This document shows positions 51,208 to 62,652 of a DNA stretch of 64,000 bases, in pieces. This stretch comes from Parasponia andersonii. Its lineage: Eukaryota > Streptophyta > Magnoliopsida > Rosales > Cannabaceae. The stretch spans positions 456,849 through 520,848 of the forward strand of contig JXTB01000027.1 of NCBI GenBank assembly GCA_002914805.1, given 5' to 3'. The position numbers and the translations under genes are program-made. Every line of letters starts with the position of its first letter. Within the stretch, counting starts at the first letter, position 1. The notes below the pieces were generated by a model. The model worked only from the letters and a program-made list of their open reading frames with translations, did no database searches and was not told the origin of the DNA.

Positions 51208-54200
51208 ATGGCCCCGAACCAAAGTCAGAAACTCCACCCTGTCGTAGATTCCGAGTTGGGCTTGTTAAGGAGGCTTTTCTGCTTCCCTGACGAAGTTACT
51301 TTACAAAAGGTCGAGGGCCCGACAGACTGGTACCTTTGCCCCTCTGCCCCCAGAAGCTCCATCGTCTTGGAGAGGAGGCACCTGGAATGACTGCGGTTTC
51401 CCCTTCCTCCCTTGGTCCATCAGTTCTTCAGCCTGACGGGGATTCACCCGATGCAACTGAATGCCAGTGGGGTCATGATCCTGATAGAGCTCTTTTCCCT
51501 ATCGGTCCTCCTCAACATGCATATCGACCTGGAGGTGGTGTTTTATGCCTAAAGCTTACCCTCATCCCCAAAAAGAGCTCTTACTCCACTTTCTACCTCC
51601 AGTCGCTCCTAGGGCACCACGTTTTTTGGGGCTAGCTGAGGTCGGACAAGTAATGGGATTCCCGCTCCAAGCTATATACCATCAGAGGGGTGTGGTGCTC
51701 TCTTTTGGTGAACAGAGAGCATCTCCAAATTCCCCCATTTTTTTCTGCAAAATAAGTACTGAATCGTAATTTTTGGGTCTGTGTGCACTTTATCCATTTT
51801 TACTCACGATATTTTGCTCCGCGCAACCTCTGTGGAGGAAAACAGTTTTGAGCCGCAGCTGTTAGCAGGACGGCTCAAAGAGCTAGAGGGAGTCGTCATC
51901 TTTGGGTTCTCTGGGGATTGCCGACACATTCAGACTGTTCTGAATCCCCAGGTGATGAACATGATGCCGAGGATGGTCTCATATCTTCTTTTTTCACTGG
52001 ACACGTGGGTCATCATTAAGCACCTTCGGAGCCAGTTTGACGCCTCGGCTCTGAACCAGTTCTGCCGGGAAGAGCAGAATCGCATCGCCATGGTGGGTTG
52101 CCAAATCACGGCCTCGAGCTAACTGGTAGATTCCAATGACCTAGTGGCACCGACCAATTACAAGCTCGAAGAGGCAGTGAAGCTCGTGACTGAGGAATGT
52201 GTCAGGCTCCAATAAGAGGAAGTCACTACCCCAAGAGGGTTAATGGTGAGTTCATTTGGTGCTCTAGGGCTCCGTCGATCAGGTCAAGGCTGCATTCTAA
52301 TCACGTTGCTTGCTCTTACAGGTTCAGACATAGGCCCTTCGGCAGACCCCTCTCCAGTCAAGGGGAATGTTGTTGCACACAGAGCCCGATCCAAGGTCCC
52401 CGCTGGTCAGCGTCTAGTGGTGTTCTCTGATGACGAGGCCGGGGGGCAGGGAGTTGTCACCCCAAGAACGGACTCAAACGACGACCTAGAGGATCTGTTC
52501 GCGTCTGGGGGTGAAGCACCCGTGGTGCCTTCTCCCGAGATGGGTGGGCCCGCGACTCGAGAGGCGCCAGCTATAAAGATCGTGTATGGCAAAGGGGCGC
52601 CTTTGAGCCTACCAGGGGAGCCTACTGCACTGACTTCCTCTGCCCCTAGCTCTGGTTCGAAGGCGGGTGCAGGGTCTGGCACTGCCCACGTGGGGAGATT
52701 GTCGAGCTCAACAGGGGGGCTCCGAGACTGAAGTCTCGACTGTCTTCCCCTCCCCTGGTCTCCATGAAGCGGGGTCGCGAAGTCGACTCGTCCAAGGGGA
52801 AGGAAAGCCCGGTAGGAAAGAGAGGCAAAACTGCCCCTTCTTCCAACAGCGATGATGATGGGGCTACCCTGACCCTCATGAGGAGGAGGAGGTTTCCGTG
52901 AGGCAGCCTGTCTGAGAATGCTGGTCAAGAAAAAACTGAAAAATTATTGCCAGGCAGGTCTCTGAGAGAGGTGGTAGCTGAAGCCACTAAAGCAGCAGCA
53001 ATCACTGTGACTTCTTCTGCTGAAGACGTGCCACTTCCAACTGTCGCCGAAGGTGTGCCTGGCGACACCCTGCTTTCCACTGCCCCCACCTTCGCCACTT
53101 TGGGAGCGTCGAAAGAAGCTACTGGAGTGCGCTCGGTGGGGGGTGAAGGTGTCCTCGTGATTGGCGGGGTGGAATCACATTCCCCGGACGCGGATAACGC
53201 CTTGGGAGAGGGTCCAACCGCGGAGTTCGAGCTGAAGGCGCTCTCCCTAGAAAACGTAGAGCTCGTTGCTAGCCGCAGTATTGCGCAGGTTTGGCTCGTC
53301 TGGTCGTCACCTTCATGTTTTTCGGCATCTTTGCTGAACACTGACCCCCTTTCTTATATTCTCTAGCTAGCCACCGTCCAGTCCTTCTATTCCTCTCGCA
53401 TCAGTGAGCTGACCGGGTAGCTGAACGCCCTTGCCACGTTGAGGGCGAACTTCAACCTGTACCAGAGCCTGGACAAGGCTAGGGTTAGCAACGCGGTGGC
53501 CCACACTTTGAGCATCGAGAGGGCTAGGCGTGAGGAGCTAGTTGCCAAATTGGCCGAGGCAGAGGCTGCCAGGCTGGCCCAAACCGAGCTCAAGGTCAAG
53601 GAGTAGAAGCTGCAGAACGCAAGGGCAGAGATGGGGCTAGCTTTCATTTCTCGTGACAGAGCCATCGACGAGGCTAAAGAGGCGAGGAAAGCTGAGGCAA
53701 AAGCCAAGCTAGAGGCCTATTCCTTGCAGTGCAGGCTTGACCGTTCCAGCGAGGTAATCTGACATCTCTACTTGGATCACAAAAAATTGATGGAAGCTTA
53801 TGTGGAGTTGTCTCGCAAGCGTAGCGAAGATCTCGCCGATATTAACACTCTTTTGATCGACTTGTCGTAGTGACAAGTGGAGCTAAGGTTAGTGGCACTC
53901 AGAGATAGGCTAGTGGACGCGGAAAAGCTGAAGATAAGGTACCAGAGGTAGGTGGATATCCTTTCCGCAGATAGCTACAGGTCTGGCTGAGAGAATAGGG
54001 AATTCGAGGGCCATGCGGAGGTGGTAACACCAGACCAGTTCCATAAGCAGAAGGGTGTCGAAAGGGACCATTATTCTATCAGGTACTACATAAAGCAGTT
54101 AGGGAATGAGATTAACATCGTGTACCCTGCTGATGTACTGAATATGCTCGACGAAGAAAAAGATGGGCCCTCTACATCTGCTCCTATCGCCAGAGAGATT

Positions 54201-54392
54201 GTCCCCGCTTCCAGTCTGCCAGAACAAGCCACGGAGGTTCCTGGGGGTCAGCCTAGCCCTAGCACCTTGACTAGCGGAGGGTCAAGTGTGGTCGTCTTGT
54301 CTAGTGATGATTCTGACCCCGGTATGCCATTCTCTGCCGAAGTTGGTCCAAGCGTCGAAGCCGACATCGCTCCCCTCGCCGGAGGTAATTAG
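51208..54392 (+). pseudogene. Antisense additional ORF of element B, Transposase_28-like, spliced, broken
   Basis: Runs opposite to gag-pol. Starts MAPNQSQKLHP; then DWYLCPSAPRSSIVLERRHLE, LRFPLPPLVHQFFSLTGI and HPMQLNASGVMILIELFSL, the same domain type as in element A. The middle is Ser/Pro/Gly-rich (52320-52730, 52950-53280). A coiled coil follows (53370-53890, with REELVAKLAEAEAARLAQ), and the C-terminus has NEINIVYPADVLNML. Inferred introns with GT..AG ends: 52246-52321 and 53289-53366, the second keeping frame exactly. Stops at 51388, 51548, 53418, 53605, 53868 and others, plus frameshifts, inactivate it. The role in the element is unknown. Confidence 0.75.
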
Positions 54393-55034
54393 GGCCTCTC
54401 ACTCTTTTGTGTATTTGTAAAGTACTGACCTCGTCGTGTAAAGCTGACCCATGTTGCAAGCAATAAAAATAACGTACTTTTCTCATGTTTATTATGTGTT
54501 ATTTTTTTTTGTTACCCGCATTCGTGGTCAGGGTCGGACATCATATATGATGCCATTCCCTTGTCAGCGGTCCGTCTGACTTCTGGGTCTGACCCAATCG
54601 TATATGATGTGGAGAAATTTGTGAATTCTCTCCATGCTATGACTGATGAGATTAGCTCCGGAGATCAGGATGTGAGTTCCGGCTCGTCCGGCTTTGAGGA
54701 TGTATAATTTCTGTTATGGCTTATCTTAGCAGAATTTGATCCACACATATGGCTAGACTTCTCTGACCCTAAATGGGAACACACCAGGAACCAGCTCTAG
54801 GGATTGGTCGACAACTATTTGGACCCGTCACTGCAAAGGAAGAGGCCTGGGCTTGGCTCTCATCGGGAGTAAACAGGGCATTAGCATTCCGATGTGTCCT
54901 TGCGAGTCTGTCCAAGACCTGCTTCTTACAAATAGAGACACTGGGTCCGCGTCTGTGTCGAACATGCATCCTGTAATTCAAGTAATAATAAACAGAATTT
55001 AGTTTTAATTTCTGCCTTTGCGTTTGGTCTTGTT

Positions 55035-55340
55035 TGGGCCTACTTCTAACGGGTAGGCCTTGGCCCATCTACTTTTAGTCTATACGTAGCTAAGGCACTT
55101 TCTGGGGAAGGTCTACTTCCAACGGGTAGACCCTGACCCTGCTTACCTTTAGCTTATCCATTGCTAAAGTGCTCTCTAGGGGGTCTACTTCTAACGGGTA
55201 GACCCTGGCCCTGTTTACCTTTGGCTTATGCGTATCTAAGGTGCTCCCTGGGGAGGGTCTACCTCCAACAGATAGACCCTGGCCCCATTTACTGTTGCCT
55301 TATGCGTAGCTTAGCTGCTCTTTGGGGAGGGTCTTATCAC
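55035..55340 (-). repeat. Minisatellite 1 of element B, 73-bp unit, about four copies
   Basis: The core ACGGGTAGACCCTGGCCC recurs at 55051, 55124, 55196 and 55270, spacing 72-74 bp. It lies between pol and the antisense gene. Confidence 0.85.
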
Positions 55341-55419
55341 TCAACTCTTCCCCCTCCTGCAGGTATTTCTTGAGGGTCTGCAGCAAGTTTTTGTTGCGTG
55401 GCCTATTACCCTTTGCACA

Positions 55420-56235
55420 TCCTCTCGGGTTGTTGGCAAGCAATGTGATCCCCGAAGTACGATTTTTGATGAGGTCTGCTGGCATGTATTTTATTGCACA
55501 ACTCATTCCTCTTCATACATTCTCTCGGATCGTCGGCGAGCGATGTGATCCCCGTAGTACGATTTTTGATGAGGTCTGCTGGCAAGTATTTTATTGTGCA
55601 GCTCATTCGTCTTCGTACGTATTCTTAGGTCATCGGCAAGCATTTTATTGCGCGATGTGATTTCCATAGTACAATTTTTGGTGAGGTTGGCCGGCAAGCA
55701 TTTTGTTGTGTAGCTCATTCCTCTTCGCACATTCTCTTAGGCCATCGGCAACCATTTTATTGCGTGATGTGATTTTCATAGTACGATTTTTTGTGAGGTC
55801 TGGCGGCAAGTATTTTGCTGCATAGCTCATTCCTCTTCATACGTTCTCTCGGGTCGTCGGCGAGCGACGTGATCCCCATAGTACGATTTTTGTGAGGTCT
55901 GCCAGCAAGTATTTTGTTGTGCAGCTCATTCTTCTTCGTACGTTCTCTCGGGACATCGACAAGCATTTTATTGCGCGATGTGATTCCCATAGTACGATTT
56001 TTTGTGAGGTCTGCTGGCAAGTATTTTGCTACGTAGCTCATTCCTCTTCGTACATTTTCTCGGGCCATCGTCAAGCATTTTATTGCACGATGTGATTCCT
56101 ATAGTATGATTTTTGATGAGGTCTGTCGGCAAGCATTTTGCTGTGCAGCTCATTCCTCTTCGTACGATTTCTCGGGTCATCGGTAAGCATTTTATTGCGC
56201 GATGTGATTCCCATAGTATGATCTTTATTTGCACG
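55420..56235 (-). repeat. Minisatellite 2 of element B, 100/112-bp units, eight copies
   Basis: The core TACGATTTTTGATGAGGTCT recurs at 55461, 55561, 55673, 55785, 55885, 55996, 56108 and 56220. Spacings are 100 or 111-112 bp; the difference is a 12-bp segment (CATTTTATTGCG). Since 112 is not a multiple of three, the short ORFs across it are not a repeat protein. Confidence 0.88.
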
Positions 56236-56489
56236 AATAGTTCGTGGGGTCTGACATTGGGGGCAGACCCATTTACATAGCAATCCAATGGATAAGTTTG
56301 TGTAGCAGACACCTTGACCTATTTTAGAATTAAACTATTTAATAATACAAGCATTTACATGTGTCTCACACGTGATATTTTTTTCAAGTACTGGGCATTC
56401 TATTTGTTGGGTAGGCTATTCCGAGTCTTGAGTTCTTTCAGGACGTACGCACCATTGTCAAGCGCATTGATCACCTCGTAGGGCCCAAC

Positions 56490-57730
56490 CTAATTAGAGT
56501 CTAGGTTCGAGAAATTTCTTGTTCTGACCTTCAAGACCCAATCTCTGGCATAGTAAGACCTGACCTGCTGGTGGTACGGGGCCAGATGGACTAGAGCCAT
56601 GTCCTTTGTTTCTTCCAGAAGGCCTGTGTTGCGGCTTAGCTGCTGCTCGTTCAGTGAGGCCTCTCTTACCACTTCAGAGTGAAAGGTCGGGAGGCTAATC
56701 TCGGTCGGGATCACAGCCTCTGATCCGTAGACCATGGTGAATTGTGTTCTTCCCATTGATCTCCGCTCTGTGATTCAATGGGCCCACACGATGACCGGTA
56801 GCTCTTCTAACCACCTTCCTTTAGCCTCCTGCAAGTTCTTTTTTATAGTGCTGAATATGGCCTTGTTTGTAGCCTCTGCTTGGCCATTCCCCTGAGGGTA
56901 ATTTACGGATGAGAAGTTGAGCTTTATATCAACAAATCACACAGCTCCTTAAGCTTGGCATTCTGGAACTACGTGCCATGATCCGCATGTATCTCTTTTG
57001 GGATTCCGTATTGGTAGATTATGTTTTTTTAAATGAAGTTAATCGTGTCTGCCTTATTGACAGTCGCGTAGGCTTCAGCTTCTACCCATTTGGTGAAATA
57101 ATCGGTGGCCAGCAAGATATACCTTCTTCCCCTTGGACTTCTGGGAAGCTCTCGACGATGTCCAGACCCCATTTAGCGAAGGGCCAAGGAGTTATGTTCA
57201 AATAGAGTTCCTCCATGGATTGGTGCTTCAAAGGGGCGAACCTTTGGCACTTGTCACATTATTTGACAAACTGGGCCGCCTCGGTCATCATGTATGGCCA
57301 GAAGTATCCAGCCGTCAAGGCCTTGTGGATGAGGCTACGCCCGCCAGAGTGGTTGTCACACGCTCCCTCATGGATTTCCTCTATCAGTTTCTGCATCTCG
57401 ATGGGACCTACGTACCTCAGCATCGGTCCCATTGTTGATCTTCTATATAGTCAGCCCCCCACCATCAAGTATTGGACAGCCTTCAGTCTGATCGATCTCG
57501 CTTTTTGGGGTCTGCGGGGAGGTTTTTCGACGCCAGGTATTGGGTGATGGGCCTCATCCAGCCCTCGTATTCAGAGTCAATCACAAACACGTGGTGTGTG
57601 GGGGTCTCTAAATGGTCTCTCGTGTTTTTTCCCTCTAGCAGAATCTCTGTGTGTTCAGTCGTCCCCCCGATCGACGTGTTTTTAGCTAGCTTATCGGCCT
57701 TTTGGTTCATCTCCCTGGGTATCTATCCGA
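56490..57730 (-). pseudogene. Integrase of element B, broken
   Basis: Read on the - strand. HHCC zinc domain at about 57395-57225 (IHEGACDNHSGG then CDKCQRFAPLKH); a stop lies just before CDKC. The start of the core, WPFAKWGLDIVESFP, is at about 57175-57130, after which the frame is lost. The C-terminal part (56756-56490) has FTMVYGSEAVIPTEI and the ARDWVLKV tail typical of gypsy integrases. A linker upstream (57710-57483) holds NQKADKLAKN and the WMRPITQYLASKNLP motif. Confidence 0.85.
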
Positions 57731-58650
57731 TATCGAAACCGCTAAAGTAGGTTGTCGCACCCATTACCTTGGAAAAGTACTTGTGTAATCTTGATTCTTT
57801 TACTTCGAAGTCTTCCCTGATCTAACCCACAATCAGCTGCGAGTCAGTTCTTACTGCGATGTTCTCTACTCTGAAGTGCAGGGCCAGCTCAAGGCCTTGC
57901 AGTAGCACCTCGTATTATGTCTCATTGTTTATTGGCTGGAAACCAAACCTCAAAGCTTTCTCTAGCTTGAGTCCTGCTGGGGTCTGTAGGACTATTCCGA
58001 TACCTGACCCTAAGCATTCGAAGATCCGTCAATGTAGAGGGTCCAGGTTAAAGGGATGTGAGCCGAGGATGTCTGGAGCGGGTCGCGCGGCTCGCCGAGG
58101 GACTGGATTTTCACTAGGAAGTCTGCCATAATCTACCCTTTCTTTGCCACTCGATGTCGTATATCCCCATCTCGATGGTCCATTTGGTCAGCCATCCCGA
58201 TAGGTCCGGTTTGGCCAAGATTTGCTGGATGGGAAAATCTATATACACTATAACCGAGTGTGCCTCGAACTACTGCCTTAGTCTTTTCTTAGCATTGAAT
58301 AAAGCGAGAACCAGTTTCTCTACCATGCTATATCACGTCTCGGCGTCCAGGAGCATGCAGCTTGCATAAAACACCGGCTTCTACCTGTTGTTTTCCTCGA
58401 CGAACAGTACGGCACTGATCGCTACTTCGGACAGTACCAAATAAGTGTATAGGTGCTGCCCTTTTGCTGGGGAAGCCAGGATAGGCGGGTGACTTAAATA
58501 TAGTTTGAGCTCCGTCAGTGCCTTGTCTTGCTCCTCCCCCCAGATGATTGTGGAGCTTTTCCTTATGCACTAGAAGAAAGGTTTACATCGGTCAGACATT
58601 TTGGAGATGAAACGGCTGACTGTGGCTATCTTTCTGGTTAGGCGCTAGAC
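57731..58650 (-). pseudogene. RT thumb and RNase H of element B, broken
   Basis: On the - strand the segment reads LTELKLYLSHPPILASP, YTYLVLSEVAISAVLFVEEN, YASCMLLDAETRYSMVEKL and, at about 58055, WTLYIDGSSNA, the start of RNase H with its first catalytic Asp. At least four stop codons interrupt it. Confidence 0.75.
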
Positions 58651-59210
58651 CTCCCTAATGCTCGAGGGTCTCTGCAAATCTGCGATTGAGGACAACTGAT
58701 GTTGGGTTGGCCTCAATACCCCTTCTGCTCACGATGTGCCCCAGGAACTGGCCAGAGGATACTCCGAACGCACATTTCTTGGGGTTCAGACGCATTTGGT
58801 AGTGCCTCAGAATCTGGAAACATTCGTCCAGATGCCCCAGATAGTCCGAAGCTTCTTTGCTCTTTACAACCATATCGTCGATGTAGACTTCCATCGTCTT
58901 ACCCAGTAGCTCAGCGAACATTTTATTCATGAGCCTTTGGTAGGTCGCCCCCGCATACTTCAAGCCAAATGGCATGCATTTGTAACAATATAGACCTTTC
59001 TCCGTAATGAATGCCATGTGGATCTGGTTTTCCTCGTATAGGAGGATCTGGTTGTATCTAGAGTAGGCATCTAGGAAGCTTATCCTGTCAAATCTCGCCA
59101 TCGCATCGACCATTTGATCGAACTTTGGCAAGGGAAAGCTGTCTTTCAGGCAGACCTTGTTCAGATTAGTGAAATTCATGCGTGGCGTAGATCCACCCTC
59201 TCCCCATGCA
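58651..59210 (-). pseudogene. Reverse transcriptase of element B, N-terminal part deleted
   Basis: RT fingers and palm: RMNFTNLNKVCLKDSFPLPK, FLDAYSRYNQI (Gly to Arg in SGYNQI), CMPFGLKYAGATYQRLMNK, the catalytic YIDDMVVKS and CFQILRHYQMRLNPKKCAFG. The usual N-terminal 250-300 residues between protease and this motif are missing: protease end (VVIDC..NVMHG) joins GGSTPRMNF within a few codons. Confidence 0.88.
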
Positions 59211-59214
59211 TGAC

Positions 59215-59508
59215 GTTGAAGGAGGACTAGCAATCGATGACGACGAAGTCTACATCCAGGCACCTCTCCACAGTGCAGACCTTCAGAGTCACGATGCCCA
59301 AGGGGCTGACCTTAATGCTGTTGAAAGCGAACAGTAGCTGACAGGTCGGCCTGAGCGCGTTCCGATTCAAACCCATGTTCTCGAATGTGCTGAGGAACAG
59401 GACATCTACACTACTCCCACCATCGACCAGGAACCTTCCGACCAATGTGGAGTCGATCTGTAGCCTAATCGCCAAGGAGTCATCATGAGTCAGGCACACC
59501 GTGGCCAA
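59215..59508 (-). pseudogene. Aspartic protease region of element B
   Basis: Opens at 59508. Residues VGRFLVDGGSSVDVLF hold the active site in the D-G/S-G-S form usual for Tat elements, then MGLNRNALRP and FNSIKVSPLGIVTL. It ends at a stop soon after FVVID, where the deletion junction is. Confidence 0.8.
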
Positions 59509-59625
59509 GTCTTACTGGGTGAAGGCGATGGAGGCGGCTGAGGTGTAACTTTCTCCCATCATCAGGTGGTTCACGGAATGCCCTATGCCCCTTAGGCGCT
59601 TCACCCTCTCTTCGGTTATTTTTTG

Positions 59626-60690
59626 TCATTTTTCCTTCTCCTCCTGACTTTGGGTCGGCTCCAGTCTGCCTATGATCGTCGGCACTATCCTCAGAGCCTG
59701 CTCCCCTAACTCGGAGGCTTGGGTCTGCTTTCCTTTTTCAGGCCCGGCAGTGTCCTCCTTGGACTGGCTTCTGCCCATCTTCATGTACTGCTTCAACTTG
59801 CCGGCTTGGATCGCTATCATAACCTGCACGTAAAGGCTACAGTAGTTGATAGTATCATACCCGTGATCTTTGTGAAATTGACAGTACCTGCTCCTATTCT
59901 TCATGTGCTCAGGAACACCGGACTTGGGCAAATCTTTGAAAATGCCCCTGTCTCTATTGAGCTCATACTTCGGCTGACGGTCCTTAAACTTCTTCATTCT
60001 CTTGTCGCTTTCTTGACCACCTTGGGTTGGGGCTCCCTGCTTCAGAGCTGGCCCCTGGGCCGGCGCAGGCCTCTTTATTCCTTGTGGGGCCAGGGTTTAC
60101 GCCAGCGCTGTTGTTATCACAGTGGAGGCCTTGGGCGCTTTCTGGTGGCTTTCCAGCACCCTAAATACCCCTTCCGATTTTTCCTAGACGTCTATCATGT
60201 TGTATGGAAAATTCAAGAGTAGGTTGTCTGACAGCATCAACCCTAGCTGCAGGCCCCTGATGAACTAAGGACATCACCTTCAGGAAACGCGACAAATATT
60301 CCCTTGGAGACTTGTTCGCAGATTGCTCCAACCGGTCAAGATCTCGCATGGTTTTCTGCTGCCTTCGGATGCCCGTGTATTACTTTAAGAAAAGTTTGCA
60401 AAAATCTTCAAACTCGTTTATAGACTTCTCCGGGAGTTGCCTGAACCACAATAGGGCTAGCCCCGGCAGGGTGGTGGAGAAGACTTTGCACGTCACAGCC
60501 TCGTCCCTGGTCTCTAGGGCCATCTTCTGCTAAAAATGGTATATGTGGTCGAAAGGGTCAGTCTTTCCCTCGAATAGTCTGAAGGTCAGGGTCGTGAAGT
60601 CCTTCGACTTGGGCTCTAACTGGATCCAATCGGCGAAGGCTGTCCGATTGATCCTTCACACGGTCTATTCTGCCAGATCATCGGTGGTCT
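59626..60690 (-). pseudogene. gag of element B, broken
   Basis: Read on the - strand. The Retrotrans_gag region is recognisable: LFEGKTDPFDHIYHF, MALETRDEAVTCKVFSTTLP, ALLWFRQLPEKSINEFEDFC, then DRLEQSANKSPREYLSRFLK. The later part has YCQFHKDHGYDTINYC and GKLKQYM, the Tat-type nucleocapsid substitute. Stops at about 60536 and 60379 sit where Gln is expected, and a frameshift occurs near 60180. Confidence 0.85.
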
Positions 60691-61102
60691 GGCTGTGATG
60701 GGCCCCGAGTCTCTTACTTAGCTCTGCCATCATCTTCTATTTCCAGTTGGGAAGCACACCTTTCGGGCTTTCCTGGTGTCTTCTATCCACCGCCGCTCCC
60801 ACCTGGAAAGGCCTTGTCTAGCTTTGTTGCTCCCCTAGCATCCGCGATCTGGATGGAGCGGGGACTTCCCTCAGTAGTTGGCCCCTAGAACTTCTGCCAA
60901 GGCGGCAAGTATTTGATCCAGTTTTTGCTCTAGACCTAGTCACGCTTCCCGGGAGCTACCTTTGGCGTCGGGATGCACGCTTCTTATTGTCATTCTTGAA
61001 AGTACCATCCGGTGTCGTATGGCTTTTTTGTTTGGGGAGAGCGCAGTCATAAGACTCTTATTCTTTCTCTCATGCTTAGGATTCCCACAGACGATGCCAA
61101 AC
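60691..61102 (-). other. 5' leader of element B with a possible primer site
   Basis: No ORF of note. On the - strand, three bases after the LTR end, TGGCATCGTCTGTGGGAA (61099-61082) is in the position of a primer binding site; it begins TGG as required, but I cannot name the tRNA with confidence. Confidence 0.5.
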
Positions 61103-61892
61103 TGTTGGTGACGATTCTTACCAGCTGTCCACATGTCTCTGAACTGCTGATGCTGTATCTACCATCTGTTCACGTATCCTTGCTATCCCAAAGTGCTTTT
61201 GACTTCAGGTTGGGTCGAAGAAGCGGGGGTAGCCACCTGCAAAAACTCTCTGATGCTTAAGTCAGATGTTTATCCCTGAGATTGAGTAGCAAAGATCAAG
61301 TTTTTCTCTTACTTATAAATTTTTATCTATCTCTCTTTGTATATGTCTATTTGTATATATCTTCTGAGGGAGGTATGGCTCATATATATATAGTCCTGGA
61401 ACTGAGAGCTTTCTGGCTCTCAATCCTAGCATCGAGTAGCTTTTCTCATCATGACTTACTCTAGAAATCACGGGCCGTGGTTACCATGACTTCCCTTGTA
61501 TCGTCGTGACTACTTTCTGCCGTCCCCTATGGCTCGAGCCTACCGAGGGTGAGATTTTGACAAACTGCCGTTCTGTTAGGACGGTTTGCCCAATGCGCAC
61601 ACCTACCCAGGATCGCATTAAATGCCTTGTCTGGGTCTGGAGCAGTACGCTACCTCCCATGGTCTTCCTCCCCAGTTGTTGAAGTAAGAATTGGAATAGG
61701 CTGAGCCTGTCCAGAGTCTGGGATAGATTCGGTCCTGGCCTCCGATAGACCATGGGCCCATATAGTATCAAGTCCGACTCGCATGGCTTTTAAACGGTCC
61801 CTCTGGACGCGTGTCGAATGGTGTGCCCCCTCTATGACCTGTTCTGCTACTTAATCATCCACATGGTACATGATCTAGGAACGGGCCCCACA
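61103..61892 (-). repeat. 5' LTR of element B
   Basis: Direct repeat of 50072-50870; ends TGTTGG and CCACA. It has lost about 20 bp near 61668 relative to the 3' copy, which retains TGGTGGAAGACCCTTGAGGC there. Confidence 0.92.
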
Positions 61893-62652
61893 CCAAGCCT
61901 CTTCATCAAGCTCTAATAGTGGTGTAAAGGCTGATGCTGCAGCTTACTTAGCAATACCTGAGGGAGTCATGGATCCTAGCTGGTATGCTGATAGTGGTGC
62001 AACAAACCATGTGACAGCTAATTTTGAAAAACTCACCATGAAGACAGAGTACGGAGGTCAGCAAAGACTGATGGTTGGCAATGGTAAGAGACTATCTATC
62101 TCTCATATTGGTCATTCTTTATTACCTACAGCTTCGAATACTCAGTTGCATTTGAGAAATATTCTTGGAGTGCCAAAAATAACTAAGAGCCTAATTAGTA
62201 TCTCAAAATTGACTGCTGTTGAATTTCATTCAAATGTTTGTCTTGTGAAGGACAAAACAACAAGGAGGGTGCTCCTCAAAGGAATGCTTAAAGATGGTCT
62301 CTATATGTTCAATAATCTAGTTAAGAGCTTTGTTATAACTACACTTAAGTCAAGTTTCAGTTCTGGTGTCTATAAATCTGATAGTAGTCTTGCAAATAAA
62401 TGTAATGCTGGTCATGTTAAGTCTATTGTACCAGCTTACTCATATGCAAATAAGAGTAGTCCAAATAACTTTGTCTGTAATGTTTCAGTGTTGTTTGATA
62501 ATGTAAAGTCTGAATGTAATTTGTGGCATAAACGACTTGGCCACCCATCTATTAAGACTTTACAGTGTGTTCTTAAGTCTTGTAATCAAACTTCAATAAA
62601 TAGTATTCCTGAGTTTTGTTCACCTTATCAGTATAGGAAGAGTCATGCTTTG
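61893..62652 (+). pseudogene. pol start of copia element D (protease and integrase N-terminus)
   Basis: Continues gag of element D after the insertion. Protease motif DPSWYADSGATNHVT at about 61969-62013, with catalytic D-S-G. The GAG-pre-integrase zinc region follows: ECNLWHKRLGHPSIKTL at about 62511-62560. The next motif (GKSH type) reads RKSHALCW, where element C interrupts it. The second pair of the HHCC finger is not intact (SPYQYRKSH, where CxxC is expected). Confidence 0.85.

Larger units (their letters stand above)
50072..61892 (-). mobile_element. Tat-type Ty3/gypsy retrotransposon (element B), nested in copia element D
   Basis: Complete from LTR to LTR, 11.8 kb, reading on the - strand. 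CCAAG flanks it on both sides (50067-50071, 61893-61897), a perfect 5-bp target duplication. Order on the - strand: 5' LTR (61892-61103), gag, protease, RT, RNase H, integrase, two minisatellites, an extra gene on the opposite strand, 3' LTR (50870-50072). Integrase after RT marks Ty3/gypsy; the extra antisense gene before the 3' LTR and the tandem repeats mark the Tat lineage. All genes are broken, so it is immobile. Confidence 0.9.
48778..62652 (+). mobile_element. Ty1/copia retrotransposon (element D), split by two nested gypsy elements
   Basis: Order: LTR, initiator-Met primer site, gag with zinc knuckle, then an 11.8-kb insertion, protease, start of the integrase, then a second insertion at 62653. 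Protease before integrase without RT in between is the copia order. Frame continues across the first insertion point if the CCAAG duplication is counted once. RT, RNase H and 3' LTR lie beyond the second insertion and outside the window. Confidence 0.88.

Noticed and set aside
55300-56312. Repeated 60-114 codon ORFs with a shared motif, resembling a repeat protein
   Set aside because: They follow the 100/112-bp minisatellite; unit length is not a multiple of three, so frames rotate and no continuous protein exists.
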